The notes: generated by a model not told the origin, from the sequence alone. 64,000 bases of DNA from Ottelia alismoides (GCA_037367405.1 JAZKJV010011618.1:62001-126000), one strand, 5' to 3'. Positions 21,205 to 34,690 are shown, counted from the stretch's first letter. Numbers and translations: made by a program.

Positions 21205-23589
21205 AATTCTGACGACATCCCTTCAATCTTTGGAGTCGTTTCGCACCCTGTACAAAACCTCCCCCGACCTTCCTCTCTTATTTTTAACCAACTTTGGATG
21301 GTTTTGGCGTCCCTCCTTTGAGATATGGATTGAGATCCGTGACAGGGACATCTCCAGCTCCTCAGATGCGAAGCTAGGCGGTCTAGGGTTCACTTCCACC
21401 AACCTCAGGCGAAGCTCTGTCGTGAGGTCAATCTCGTTGGCCCCCAGGTCGACTCGAGGTAATTCTTTTGTCTTTTTAGCTTAATTTTAGTCTCTAATTT
21501 TATCTTGTGCACTTATATCATCGAGTATTTTGTTGCTTTAGCCATAAATCCCTAATCCGTAGTTTGATGGAGCTTCGCTCCAGTGAACCACCAATCATGT
21601 TTCTGACAGTATTGCACCCCGCCCACCTTGGATCACTCCAGATCGAGATACCGATGCTTCTTCCTCCACCTTCTCCGGAGCACCTCCTCCCGAACCACCC
21701 TCGCATCCATTTCACCGATCAAACCCAACAGGACCCCCATTTTCTCGTGTGAATTTTATTTGCAGGTACTAGCGGGCCAAAGGACTCCTTTTGTAGTCGA
21801 TTTTGCTGAAGTTGCAGGTACATGGAGCCTCCTTCTTCCTCGAGCTCGTTGGATCCCATCTCAGCTTCAGGTCACTTTCTGAAGCCGTCAACTGAAGCGA
21901 TGGAGCCCCCGCTCCTTTTTCCCCCTAGCCCTATCATCCCAGATGGCTGGAGGAGCTCAAGCGAGCAGATCGAAGCTCAGCCCAGCCGAGTTCTTGGCTT
22001 GTTCATCCACCACCTCTTTCAACTGTTGGATCATCTCGTCACTCCATATTGTTCAGCCACCGTCGGATGCAAAGCCTCCTGGCCATGGATCTTCTGCAGG
22101 AGATCTAATCTAGACCATCCGCATGAATCGTCATCGTCGCATGAGGGTGTGCCACGTCTATTAATGAGTTGATCCCATCCGTCTATGCACGTCGCGCTTT
22201 GGGTATTTTACGAACTTTACGCCACACAATTTTGTATTTAAATATTATCACTCAAAATTTCATTGGCAGTTATATTACTTTTTTGTATTTTGAAAAAAGC
22301 CCCTCTAAACTTTGTTTATTCGTTATCGAGTCCACGCTAGCTCACCTCACGTAATGTCCCACGTGAGGTGGGCATTTTACAGGGGGCCCTTGTGAATTAT
22401 TATATTTAGATTTCACCCTAAATACTTTTATCTCCTTTATATATATTTTTAAAATTGCAGCAAGGCCCCTGGATTTTATTTTATTTACATCTATGCCCCT
22501 ATTAGTTTAGAATTTTTTTTGCATTTTCCACCATTTATAAAATATAACTATTGAGCTCCAAAAATCACCAAAAATTCATATGTTCCTGATTGCTTATAAT
22601 TCCACACCATATTTTTTAGTTAGCAATTTAGGATTTTTATCTATTTATTAAAAATAAATAAAAAGAACACAAAAGCTTTTAATTGACTTAGAGAATTCTG
22701 AAAAAAATATAAAATCATTTTAAAAAATTCCCAAAAAATATATTTGTTTTGTTAAGAATTTTTGACCTTCAGACCAAAAAACATTAAAAAGAGAAAAAGA
22801 AAACTCTTAAAAATTAAAAAAACCCTAAAATAATTTATAAAATCTATAAAATTCCTCAAAATTCCAAAAATATATATTTCTATAAAATAAATTTCTCTAT
22901 ATTATTATTTATAAGTTAAAATTGATTTAAAGAATGTTGAACATGTTTTACTATTTTTTATCTTCATTTTAATTTTGGCTATATATTAAATCCCTGTTTT
23001 AGGATATTTTTTACTTTAAAAATATAAAAAAAGTAGCAAAATCCACTGAAAATCATAAAAATAATAAAAAAATATTTAAAACCCAAAAACATTTTATTTT
23101 CTTTATTTTGATAATTTTTATTACTATTTATATCTATGTTATCCATTATTGTATATATATAATCTTATATACCCTATATTATATAATTAAAGAAAAATAC
23201 ATAATTTAAAAAATATTAAAATAAAATTATAACAAAATATAAAATATAAAAACAAAATATAAAAATATAAAAGAAAAATAAAAGAAAAATATATAAAATT
23301 AAAAGCCCATATAAAAAATTGACAAGAAGCACACAATCACTTTTGCACATTGATTTGCCCGATCTATCCACTCTGCTCCCTATGTTCGACACTCTACACA
23401 TACTTACATCTATATGCACATTTAAAGAGTTATAAAAATTTTTTACTCCACAATTTATTTTGCATTACTTTATATTTATTTGTGGGTTAATTGTTGATCG
23501 ACCCGAGTTTCATGAGCGGTTGCTTCAGCGACACTGTAGCTCTCGCCTTGTGTAGACTACTTTAGACCATCGTAAAATCCGAGTTTTCA
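21205..23589 (+). repeat. Element F 5' LTR (5' part missing)
   Basis: From about 21,205 it matches F's 3' LTR (50,462 onward): caatctttggagtcgtttc, cctgtacaaaacctcccccg, ggacatctccagctcctc. It then continues past the point where A interrupts the 3' LTR (equivalent to about 22,005) through a cctcacgt/acgtgagg palindrome (near 22,345-22,368), AT-rich DNA and a U5-like end (ctccctatgttcgacactc; gggttaattgttgat) to the terminal CA at 23,588-23,589. The first ~1.3 kb is missing, replaced by the rearranged DNA upstream. Confidence 0.65.
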
Positions 23590-23591
23590 AA

Positions 23592-23610
23592 TGGCGTCAT
23601 TACCAGAGAG
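23592..23610 (+). other. Element F primer-binding site, decayed
   Basis: tggcgtcattaccagagag, two bases after the LTR end. It differs from the tggcgccgttgccggggag of elements A and B at five positions, all C-to-T or G-to-A. The canonical form is complementary to the 3' end of plant tRNA-Asp. Confidence 0.8.
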
Positions 23611-24956
23611 AAACTACGCCTAGACTGGTTTGTATGATTGTGTCTTCTTTGTTTTTATTTTCCTTTATTTATGTTTTCTTTTATTTAATATTAATTGTTG
23701 ATATGTCTAACCATCGTTTCTTTGTTGACTTTGTTGCGAGGGACCGCAGACCGACGAGGATCGCCAATGTGATTCTGTGTAGCCTTGGGAAGTAGAGTCA
23801 GCTATTCTACCCTAGCCAACAAGAGATATCATCAAAGGATACTTACAAGATTTTTGGGAGACAACTTCACTCTGCATTTTTGTTTCATTTATTTATATAA
23901 TTTAAGTGAGAGAGAGAGACTATTTATTGTAATAACGTAGGACTCTCCGGACTGCCACATTTCACGAGGTCTTGTGCATGAGGGATTGTTCCTTTGGGGT
24001 CCTCATCGGTTTTGTCGTGGTTTTCCGCCCTTTCTTTTATTTTCTGAATTTTGCTTTTCTTTATTTTGTGTGATTGAGCCCTATCATTAGGATTGCTTGA
24101 TGATAGTATTAGGTCCAAATACTTAAGTATCATTGCACATGCCTATAGTCTACGTTTGGATCTAGTCAAATTTTAATTTCTTCTCAATTAGACTTGGAGT
24201 CGAGCACCGAGAGGGACTCTACATAGTGCTTGCAGGACTCACTATGATGAGCACTGAAGAGTTCTCCAAGGCCGGACTTTTGGATTCTATTTCCGAGTGA
24301 TTAGCATTTGTGCTTCACGCTAATAGCAATTCATGTACTTAGGGCGATTTTATCGGCTTGCATTTGCATATAAAACATGTTTCAATTCTGCTTGGCATCC
24401 TTGCATGTAGAGAGCTGGAGGCAAGGTGAGCATTTACGCTTTAGCATGCTTCATTGATTTCACCTCGCATTGATTTTCCGACTCTCTCCCCCTGATTTTG
24501 AGAACCTAGGTTGCTAAAAAGATTTGACTCCTCGTTAGGCACGTGCATTTCTATTAAAAATCCAAAAAAAGTGATAACCATAAAATTGTGACTGTTGAAA
24601 TTACTTGACCCTATAATAAATCAAAAATAGAAATCATTGTCTTAGGGCGATTAATCCCCTCATTGTCTTCACATTTACTTGCTCACGTACACACTAAGGT
24701 TAGTGCTCAAATCCCATAAGCAACCTAAGTGCTTGTACAATATTTGTTTTCTTACCTAACTCCAAAATTGACAAGATAAAAGATCTAACTTTTTCGGTCC
24801 TCATTTGTGTTGAGTACGTGAAAAGGGGATGCGTTTGTTTTAGTTTGTTTGTTATTGCTTATGTGTATAGTCGAACTTTCTGTGCATTTGCGCTTTTTTC
24901 TCACATCTTTTGATTTGACCATAATGCTCTCCCGATCATTTTCCTTTTCTTTCGAA
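23611..24956 (+). other. Element F leader, noncoding
   Basis: It resembles the leaders of A and B in its early part (gcgagggaccgcagaccgac-like block near 23,735; gattgagccctatca near 24,072). Every frame is interrupted. The gag-like region begins at the ATG at 24,958 or later. Confidence 0.55.
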
Positions 24957-24957
24957 G

Positions 24958-26518
24958 ATGGCTGACTGGAGAGATTTTTATCCGAACTTTCTCGTACCCT
25001 CCTATCGGTCTCTCTCTATTTTTCCAGGAGGGCTTTACTCTTTTTTTGTACATATCCACCTTAGCCACGGTTTCAGACCTCAGTTTTTACCCATCACCAC
25101 CACCCTCACATTTTTCTCCACCTCACCCATCCGAGACTGTTCTGTTGGAGTCACCTTTTATGATGTCTACCCTTGAGATCTTGAACCAAATGATGGAGCA
25201 TATGAGTTCGAGGATTAACAATCTATTTAGTATAAATAAGAACCAGGACGCCTCTCCACTATTTGAGGATATGGATTCATTTGAGGATGTTGATGAGAGC
25301 TTGTGATTGCCCAAAATACAAAAATGAGCAAAATTTAAAAATCCAAAAAGATATTGGGAGACACATTGTTGATCCAGATTGTGAGGAGAGGGCCCCCATA
25401 CCAGACCATTTGCCCACATATTTATTCACACCTTGTCCCACCTTTGACCCCAAGGAAGATACTGTACAGACTGCTCTTAGTTGTGTTGATTCTGGTCTCC
25501 TCTCTTGTATGGAGGAGATCCAAAAAGTCAAAAAATATTAATTGAAACTGAAGTGGTGGCCATTATTCATGAGATCATTCAATCCCCACTTCACCAGGCC
25601 ATGACCCATTTATCTACTCCTCAACCAAAGAAGAGAAAGCGGAGCAGATCTGAGCATCACATTTTGACCATGGCCACTTCCCACACCATCACCCACTGGC
25701 CATTCTCTGGGAAAGGGAACATTGCTACACCTCTCATTAGATGCACCATTTCTGACTTTTCATGTGATCACACTCTCCTTAACTGTAGTGCTTCAATTAA
25801 CATCATACCCTTCTCGTTGGAACAATCTCTTCACTTAGGGCCTCTCAAGAAAACCAGGATGATCGTTCAGTTTACTGATGGATCTATAAAGAGACCGAAG
25901 GGTATTCTGGAGAATGTTGTCATTTGGATTCAAGGCATGAGGTATACTATCGATTTTGTAGTATTGCCCATGGAGACCTCTAATGGGGAGCACTCTCCAA
26001 TCATCTTGGGACGACCCTTCTCGCCTCTGTGAGAGTCATCATTAGTCACATATCATGAGAGATTTGCTTCCATCCTGATGTCGTGAGCGATGTGTTCATC
26101 ATTGCACCTACTATCGATTAGAGACTTGCATCTGATGTGACTACACCTATCTTAGTCGACCTCGAGGACTATGACCTTGATGAGACTATTAGAGATTTTT
26201 TATGCATGTTGTATTCTACCAAGACCTGAGAATTCCTCTCCAAGGAGGAAGACTCGGAAAGCATAGACCTTGGGGTTTCCTCTTCTGGTACATGGCGATG
26301 CATTGATGACATCCGCGAGATTTACACGATTGACACTTTAGAGCAGTGGGAAGACTTAAATAATACTGATGAGGCCGAATTTGATTTGATTGCTTTTATA
26401 AACGAATTCAGGCCTTTTGATGAGGATGATGATCCTGTAGAGACCTCGTAGGATGAACTTGACCTTACTTCTTCCGATGATGAGTTCATCCCTTTTCAAT
26501 TTGACCTAGTTGAGACAC
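24958..26518 (+). pseudogene. Element F gag/protease-like remnant, 5' part
   Basis: The only recognisable domain is a retroviral-type aspartic protease at about 25,730-26,030: CTISDFSCDHTLLNCSASIN, then QFTDGSIKRPKGILENVVIW and YTIDFVVLPME, ending IILGRPF. Athila-type proteases normally have an LLDxGASIN catalytic motif. Here the Asp is Asn and the Gly is Ser (codons near 25,791, both explained by G-to-A changes), so the protease is dead. Several stops (for example the TGA closing the frame near 25,304 and the TAG near 26,449) break the rest. No typical gag core like those in E and B was found upstream. An acidic stretch (near 26,160-26,510) leads directly into the E insertion. Confidence 0.65.
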
Positions 26519-29500
26519 TGATAACAGGGGGAGAGATCGATCTGAAGCCATGTCAATCCACAAGGTGGATAGACAGTTATTGATGTGACCTCAGATGGAG
26601 TCCCCAGTTATGCAGCAATTAAACCATGATAATGAATAAAGCAATCAATAGCAAAAATGTGGAATTAACATTTATTTTCTCTATAATAAAATGCATAGCA
26701 GGCAAGCATGTAGAGGTCAAACCACAAAGAGCAAAATGGTAGCCTACGGTTATCTATGTACAACCAACTCATTTAATTGTATACCTCTTTTTTGTGGGTT
26801 TTTGATTATATATATAAATTTATTTTTTGTTTTATAATTTTTTATTTGATTTTTAATTTTCTGATTTTGTACTTTCTTTTTATATTTTTATCTTTTTTCT
26901 TTATATATATAAACAATATAGCCTATATAAGGCTTATACATACATTATATAGTAATATACTTATAAATATTATTAAATATAAGCAAAATTCAAAAAATAT
27001 ATTGTTTTTGTATTTTTTATATTTTTCTATTATTTTTATATTTTCCAAAATGTTTTTCTAATTTTTATGCATTTTAAAGTAAAAAATATCTCAAATATGG
27101 GATTAATAAATAAACTGAAATTGATTTGGGTTTTAAAATAATAAATAAGTCCCAAAATTACCAAATTAATTTTAATAGATAAATAATAACATATAGATGA
27201 TTATAAAATAGAAAAAAAGATTTTTGGTATTTTTATAGAATTTTTATCATTTTGTTGGATTTTGGAGCTTTCTGATTTTTTTATAATTTTTTTCTTATTT
27301 TTAGAGGTTTTTGTTCTATGGACTCAATAAATATCAAAATATACCATATATAATTTTTTGGATTTTTTCATAAAGTTTTTATATTTTTGGTATTTTATAA
27401 ATTAGACAGGGTTTATATAGGCTCCTTTTCAATTATAATAAATAGATTAAATGCAAAAATGCCAATTAAAAATATGAGCGTGAAAGTGTGTGACATGAAG
27501 CATTTATTCCCATTTTTTCGTGTTTTTAGGAGCTCAATAGGTATTTTTTTATAAATAGATAAAAAGTCACAAAAATATATTTCCTAGCAGGTGCATTTTT
27601 GCAATTAAAATAAAGTATAAGGGGCTCTATGCAAAAACACCAAGAAATACAACGTAATAAAAGTTTATTGTACTTTTTTATCAATTTCAAAATCCGCTAG
27701 GGCATTATAGTAATTTTACCAATACGTGGGACAACACGTGACACATATAGGTAGGGACCAAAATACAAATATGTGAAAGTTCAGGGAGCTGCATGCATTT
27801 TCTACAAAAATATATAGCGTACATTAAATTTTATTGGACTATTTAATAATTACAAAACTTCCAGAACATCCCTGTAATTTCGCCACCTCACGTAGGACGG
27901 TACGTGAGGTGACGTGGAATGGACCTATTTGCAATTACAAAGAGTTCAGGGGTCCATTTACAAAATTTACACTTATTTTATAACGTTAACTTTTATTTAC
28001 ATGACTAAATAATAAATACAAAAATGTTGGGGCGAGATGTGTAATTTACCCCATATATGCATGCCATCCAACAGTGCTGGTCTTTTCACTTGCCACGTGG
28101 CGCTCATCTAGTAGCCGATGGCGCTTCGTCGATGGATGCACAAGATTAGATCGCCGGTCGTAATCGGATTGCTGATGCACGACACGATCCAATGGCTCTG
28201 GTGTGATCTAGGGCCATCTTCTTCATCCGACGGCGGGGGAGGGCCGAGGAAGAACAAGGAAGAAGGTTCTCCTGGGCGAACATCCTTTGATGATATCTCC
28301 CTCCCTCGTCGATCTTTCTGCTCCCAAGGGTCCCAAAAGCTTCCTGGCAGGTGCCTTTGTCTCCTGGTGGCATCATAATGGCACGAGATCGACCGGAGGC
28401 CCTCCGCGAGGTCAAGGAAGAAATGGATGTCCAAGGGCCTTCGGCCAACTCCATATCCGTCACCTGGCGCTCCTTTGCATGCCGAACCGCACAGGAAGAA
28501 AACACGGCTCGAGGGGCTCCTCCTCAACCGAATGTGAAGCTGGATACGCAAGGAAAAGGGTGGGCGGAGACGACTCCGGTGACGCGGCGGAGGATATCCT
28601 CGATTCGCAGAACCAAGGCGGTCCTGATGGATAGGAGGTACGGGGAATGATCAGGAGGTGATATAGATGAAGATGGAAGAGGTTAGAGTGGCGGAGCAGC
28701 AATGAAGATGCGCGGAGGAGCTCACCGGAGCTCGACTCCGGTGAAGTACGAGTGGATCGATTTCGACTAATTTACTTAACTAATTCCTACACTAATGATA
28801 GGAAATTAAACATACGGCTAAAATACACAAAATTAAGGACGAAGAAACAACTCTTATACCTGGGGGACACCCAGGGAGCAGGGTCGTCGGCGACAGCGGC
28901 CGTAGATGCACCCCGGCCTCCTGGAGCTCCACCTAAGCACGCAACACCTCCTCCTGTCATGAGAAGATGATTGGGATCTAAGGTGAGTGCTCGTATGGCT
29001 TTAATGGTGACCAAATTTGAAGAAGGAGGCGGAAGGTATTATTTATATACTTTGCTAAGCGCCCTTATTGACCGGTGAAAACGGTTATTTAGGCGCATGT
29101 ACACGCGATTAAAATGCATAGCATGTATGTACAATGATCGATGATGAATTTCCATGAAGGAAGCGATCGCGATTGTGCGATGTAGTAGTCGGGAAAAAAG
29201 GTGCAAAATAGGGGAAATGACGGGTTGCGTCAAATCAGGAGGAGAGGAGACTGTTGACCGGTGGTCAACTTTTGGAGTGTTGCCATTGGTCCATCTTAGC
29301 CCACTACACGACAAACAGACTGATTTTATTCAAAAATAATTAATTTAAAATAGTAAATGATTTTATTAAAAATTCTTATTATTTTATGTAGTATTTTATT
29401 ATGATTTTTATTTATTTTTGGTGTATTATATTACAAGCTTATTTTTAATGGCTTATTTATAGGTATAATTACCTATATTTTGTATATTTTTATTTTTATT

Positions 29501-30614
29501 TTGTATATTTTATTTTATTTTTTCATTCTTTTATTTTATTTATTTATAACTTATTTTTATGATTATAAATATATTTTTATTTTATTTTTATGATGTTATT
29601 TGTATGTTTAACTAAATAAATATGTATATTCTGTAGGTATATTTATAGGTACTTTACCTATGTTTTATAAACATCTTTTTATTTCAATGTATTTTGTTGA
29701 GTTATTTTAGTTTTGTATTTTTAATAGAATATGAATAATATTTAGAATATTATAAAATTATAAAAGAATAAAGAATTAAAAAATATATTCCCCTTTTATT
29801 TATATACATGTAGAAACATAGGTATCTTGTCTATGCTTTTACATAAACTTATTTTATTTCCCATTTTCTTCATGGTTTTGCTCTAGTTTTAATATACACA
29901 TATGTTGTAAATAATATTTATGAAAATATAAAAATATGAATTTGTAAAAATAACAAGGGATAAATAAAATGAATATTTTAATCGGTAGAATGCACAATGA
30001 GGGCCCAAAGCCTAACTTTCATCTAGTAACTCCAAAATATATAAAACACCACCATTAAATAACTTGTGAAAAGTTATATACAATTTGAGGTGATTTTGAT
30101 ATGTTTTGAGTTTTTATTGAAAAGATATAGGTATGTGAAGTTTGGTTTCTAGCTTTTTATTTTGTGTATAAAGTACACTCAGTGTATTATTTTTGTACAA
30201 ACTCAATTTTGTATTCTTATTTACATTATTATCTACAACTTTTATGTACAAAGTTTCTTTATTTGAAGTATAAAAAGCGGAACTAAAAATGGGTCCCAAA
30301 AATGAAAAAAAATAAAATAAATAGGAATTTAATTGGATTTTGGTCCTTATCTCCCCCTACTTTATTCCTTGTCGATCAATTCAATTCTTGTCTTGGTATC
30401 GGGGTTTAGGGTCATAAAATATTTTCAATATTTTATTCCTTTTTCTTCTCTTCTCTTTATTCTATAATTTTGGAATTAAAAACAGTGTTATTTACACCAT
30501 AAATATAATAAATAATGGATGCTATTTTGTACAAATTAATGCCATTTACATTCATTATCTAGGGTTTTTAAGGCCAAAGTGATATAATAAAGGTGATTAA
30601 ATAGAGATTGATCA
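26519..30614 (-). repeat. Element E 3' LTR
   Basis: On the minus strand it starts tgatcaatctctatttaatc (30,614) and ends ...ctgttatca (26,519). Blocks include an AATAAA-containing segment near 26,670-26,680, an AT-rich 3' part, two ACGT palindromes (27,725-27,742; 27,889-27,916), a GC-rich gene-like part (28,050-28,970) with a caccggag-ctcga-ctccggtg hairpin (28,723-28,743), and gttgaccggtggtcaac (29,252-29,268). It is nearly collinear with 42,127-46,228. Confidence 0.9.
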
Positions 30615-30626
30615 CCCCCCCTATAC
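30615..30626 (-). other. Element E polypurine tract
   Basis: On the minus strand gtataggggggg lies immediately upstream of the 3' LTR, the usual position of the plus-strand primer in reverse transcription. Element F has gtataggggg at the same place. Confidence 0.8.
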
Positions 30627-32029
30627 TTGCCTTTGCTAGTCCTTAGCAAACATTTATGCAATAAGTAAAAAGAATGAAGAAGAAAAGAAAAAGTAAGGAT
30701 GAATAGAATTGTTTTCAGTCGTAAAACTTGTCCTTACAAAATCAAAGTTTGGAGCTCAGGTTAGACCTTAATGTGAGAATGTGTGTGGAACCTGGTTGGG
30801 AACCAAATTTAAATCACAACAGCCCTCGAGAGTCACAGAACTCGGTTCAAACCACCTCAATAGCCATGTCAGAACTAGCCTACATCATACGCGGACCCTT
30901 ATGACTATGAAGCTGACTTGTACAGTGTAAGTGATAGTTGCTCTCCCCAACTGAAATGACAAAGGAACTGACTTGTCCAGAATGATAACCCAATCTTTCC
31001 CCAATCTATCACTCTGCCCTCGAGGAGCGGGTTATTCCCTTCTAAGTTCAAGTGGCACCCAACTCAAGAGGAGGAGGTGAAGAAAAGAATGGACGGTAGC
31101 TAGTGTAGCTACCTATCCTGGGATGCATGACCAGTGTAGTCAAGTCATCCAGCTGCAGGCTCACGTGGTATAACTTTGATGCTCAAGCTTGCTTATTTTC
31201 TGTACAGCATATATACATACTCCGGCAGTCATTTTATTTTTATTTTCATGCCTGTCCACTTTTTTGAAGTTTTTTTTTCAAACATACTATTCATAGCATC
31301 ATTTACATAAGGATTTTTTCCTCTTGAGCCAGAAGACTATCCATCTTTTGAAGCTTTATTGCAACTCCCATTCTCCTGTCTTTATACTTCATTGGAATTG
31401 GACCAGGATGGGGTGCACTTTCCTCCCTAGACGAGGATGAATGTTTCCACCCGTGTGTGTCTCAGACTGGCAAATCCAACCCCCTCACCACTCCAACTGA
31501 CTTGAGCCAAGTGAAAGGTGCAAGTGTCCAAGTTAGGTCACAACTGACAAGAGTCATGTGTGCGTCTCGAAAAGTTCTAGTTACTCAATTGAGGTGACTT
31601 GAACCCAGCCATGAGTCTCAAAGAATTAATTCCTAATGGAACTGAAGTACCCTAAACCTAGTTCCCTTAAGGTTCCAGCGCGATTAGGTGCAGTAAGGTC
31701 CAACTAAGCTCCAATCTTCGACTTTATTTGACTTGTTCAATCATCAAGCTCAATTGAAAAGAATATGAATGCTATGCAAATGCTATGTACAGTGATGCAA
31801 AAATTTTCAAAGAATTTGAAAACGAAGAGAATTCTTTACACAAAGAGTTCTTCAAAGAATTTTGGCACAAAATATGTACAGCTATTTACACGGGCGTGCT
31901 TCTTTTTATTTATTATCAAGAATTTACAGGATTTATATGTTTATACAAAGTGATTTTATTTAGGTATTTATGAACAATTGGTAAAGAATTTTATGTTTAT
32001 CTACTCATTTTCATTTAATAATGCATTTA

Positions 32030-32860
32030 TTCCTTAAATTTATTTGAAAACAATTTTGAAAACTATAGTACAGAATATTTTTTGCAAACATTTACAAACA
32101 TTTGAAAGCTATTTTGCAAAGATTTTTTAAATAATATATACATTTTTTTCAAAATATTTTCACATAATATTTTCAAAATCATTTGCAAATAGATTTTCAA
32201 ATCCTTTACTTCATACAAAGAAAAGAATTTTTGCAATTCAAAATATTTTTACAAAGGTTGAAAACATTTCACAAAAAAGTTTTCCAAACGGGTCACACCA
32301 TTTTTAAAATCATTTTGCAAAGATATTTCTATCCTGATTTATTAATCAGTATATATAAAGAGAATGGGTACATATCTTATGTATAGAGGGCTTTTGGTTC
32401 TTAAAGGATTTGCAAGGGATTATTGCTCACTTTTATACTTTTATAAAGATTTTTTAGTATAGTGGGTACACTCCTTAAACTTATTTGAAAATCATTTTGC
32501 AACAGTTTTGAAAACTATAGTCCAACATAATTTTTACAAATGGTTTTTACAAATATTTGCACATATTTGAAAATCATTTTGCAAAGGTTTTTGAAACAGT
32601 ATATATAGATTTTTCAAAATATTTTTGCAACCATTTTTCCAACCATTTGCAAATCGCTTTTCAAACATTTTATTTCATACAAAGATAATTTTTTGCAAAA
32701 AAATATTTATAAAGGTTGAACACCTTTTACAAAATATTTTCCAAATATCTTTCAATAGATTTTTCAAAAAGTTTTTCAAGCTATTTTTCAAACATTTTGC
32801 AAAAGTATTTTTACCTGATTTATTAATAAGAATTTAGAAAAGAATTTGAGGAGCTACAAC
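32030..32860 (-). repeat. Two-unit tandem repeat (~450 bp each) in E's 3' region
   Basis: Unit 1 (about 32,030-32,355) and unit 2 (about 32,470-32,835) both run from a 'ttaaa(t/c)ttatttgaaaa...gaaaactatag' block through 'tttcatacaaaga' to 'cctgatttattaat'. Element F has only one such unit, inverted relative to the window (about 47,270-47,620). Confidence 0.6.
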
Positions 32861-33110
32861 CATCTTTTATTAAAATATTGTGATGAATTTTAATATTATT
32901 TTTAGCCATATATATTATTTAAAATACAAAAGTGCGAGTTATGGCTTAAAGTATATACATAGTATATACGACCCCTCTATACTTAGCGCGAGCTATGTCC
33001 TCATAGATCAAAGAGAAAAAGAGAAGACATAACTTGGACTGAGTATTGAAAAGTCTAAAGAATGAAGGATTGCATAGATAAATAAATGAACAGGAAGTTG
33101 ACCGTCCCCC

Positions 33111-33325
33111 ATACTTAGGATCAAATAATCCTAAGTATAGCAGATTGTACACAAGGCAGGGATGGTCAAAGGTTAGAATGAACAGATCGTACTCAGGTTG
33201 TCTCCCCCTATACTTAGGGTAAGATATCCTTAAGTATAGACAAGAAGAAGAGACAACGGAGATGATCAATGAAAGGACTCTGGGTGTTCCCCCCTACGCT
33301 TAGGACAAAGTACGTCCTAAGTATA
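33111..33325 (-). repeat. Stem-loop array in E's 3' region
   Basis: There are three hairpins: atacttaggat-caaata-atcctaagtat (33,111-33,138, 11-bp perfect stem); ctatacttaggg with ccttaagtatag (33,208-33,239, one mismatch); tacgcttaggac-aaagtac-gtcctaagtata (33,295-33,325, two mismatches). A single degenerate arm ctatacttag lies near 32,974. Spacing is about 90-100 bases. The same hairpins occur in element F. Confidence 0.8.
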
Positions 33326-33439
33326 AAAGACTGAAAACAAGGGCCAATACCTTCTTGGTAGGAAAAGAAAATAGAAAAGGAAAAGAAGAAAATAAGAAAA
33401 GAGAAGAAATCAGATGAAAAGTTTTTGAGGTGCATTGTT

Positions 33440-34690
33440 TGAATCTTTTTATGCTGCCAGTGTTGTGGATGTATCTTCAGAGCGTAGAACCTGGATTGAG
33501 TCGACAACAACCAAGAAAGTATCAGGCTCAAGGTAGGGCTTCTGTAGTTGACTGTTGACGACGAATGGTTGTGTGTCAGGAGACAATTCTGATAAGGCAA
33601 TACTTCCATTGTCACACACTTCATGAACTTGGAATGGCCCTGTCCATTTGCTTTTTAATTTAGCCGAGAATATCTTTAACTTTGCATCAAATAACCACAC
33701 TTTTCTGCCCAGCTTCGAAGGTCTTTCGTCTGATGTGCCAGTCATGCCAGCGTTTCACCTTCTCCTTGTACATCAATGTGTTATTGTATGCATAGCCTCG
33801 AAATTGCAGGAGTCTGTTCAGGTCATCTTTCCTTTCCTGAGCACTTTTCCGTGACTCCAAGTTGCACATATTAATTGCCCATAAAGATTTGTGAATTAAT
33901 ACCACGGGCAGAAGACATGGCTTCCCATACACAAGACGATAGGGCGATATGCCCAAGGGAGACTTATAGGTGGTTCTGTATGCCCAGAGTATTGAGTCCA
34001 AGAGTTGGGACCAATTCTTTCTGTCTGGCCTCACAAGTTTCTAATGGATCGTCATGATTTCTCTGTTCGGCAATTTTGCCATGCCATTGGTATGTGGATG
34101 ATAAGGAGATGTGGCTCGATGGTTGATGGCGTATTCCTTCATTAATTTCTTGACCTCTTTATTTATGAAGTGGCTACCCCCATCTGATATCAGAATCTTT
34201 GGAATTCCGAACCGTGAAATGATATTCTCTCTTAGGAATCAGCACACTGTCCGACTGTCTGCAGCTCGTGCAGGGATAGCTTCAACCCAGCGACTCATGT
34301 AGTCGACGGAAAGAAGGATGTGCTCATATCCCTGACTGTTAGGGAAAGGTCCCATGAAATCGATGCCCTAAGCATTGAAGACGTCTGCAATATGAATGAT
34401 CTTCAGGGGCATTGAATCTTTCGTTGTAAGGGTGTCTTTCAATCTCTGACAGTTAGTACATCGTTTGACGAAGGTTACTGCATCCATGAATAGTGTGGGC
34501 CACCAGAAGCCACACTGAAGTACTTTTGATGCCGTCCTATCTCCAGAGTGGTGTCCACCAGATTCGAGTAAGTGACAATGCTCGAGGACACTATGATGAT
34601 CCTCCTGAGGAATGCACCTGTGTCAAATGCAATATACCCCTTCCCTGAATAAGAGAGGACCTTCCCATTGGTAGAAATGGGTTGTCGACA
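33440..34690 (-). pseudogene. Element E integrase, decayed
   Basis: Integrase inserts the cDNA into host DNA. The N-terminal zinc-binding part is visible as CHLLESGGHHSGDRTA (about 34,550-34,600) and FVKRCTNCQRLKD (about 34,440-34,480). The core contains [11 protein letters not shown] (first Asp, near 34,360) and ILISDGGSHF (second Asp, near 34,190). The third acidic residue is lost: the segment that should read A-E-L/V-x-N-R-E-I reads AKLPNREI (near 34,085), a Glu-to-Lys change explained by G-to-A. The C-terminal part includes WAYRTTYKSPLGISPYRLVY and KLGRKVWLFDAKLKIFSAKL, ending near 33,449. A TGG-to-TAG stop precedes GIDF, and further stops occur. Confidence 0.85.

Larger units (their letters stand above)
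30627..33440 (-). other. Element E 3' noncoding region
   Basis: About 2.8 kb between the end of integrase and the polypurine tract with no sustained frame. It holds, in transcription order, an array of stem-loops (33,325-33,111), a two-unit tandem repeat rich in TTTGCAAA/TTTTCAAA (32,860-32,030), and a more conserved ~1.1-kb part (31,760-30,627). That last part includes the near-palindrome ggtagctagtgtagctacc (31,095-31,113). The same order of blocks occurs in element F (46,500-49,108). Athila elements often have an env-like frame here; none is visible. Confidence 0.75.

Noticed and set aside
28108..28650. Frames of 80-147 codons on both strands in E's 3' LTR as host genes
   Set aside because: Their counterparts in the 5' LTR are shifted or broken, and several overlap on opposite strands.
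30627..33440. An env-like gene between integrase and the 3' LTR of E
   Set aside because: No sustained frame, signal peptide or membrane-segment pattern on the coding strand. The region is made of repeats and hairpins.
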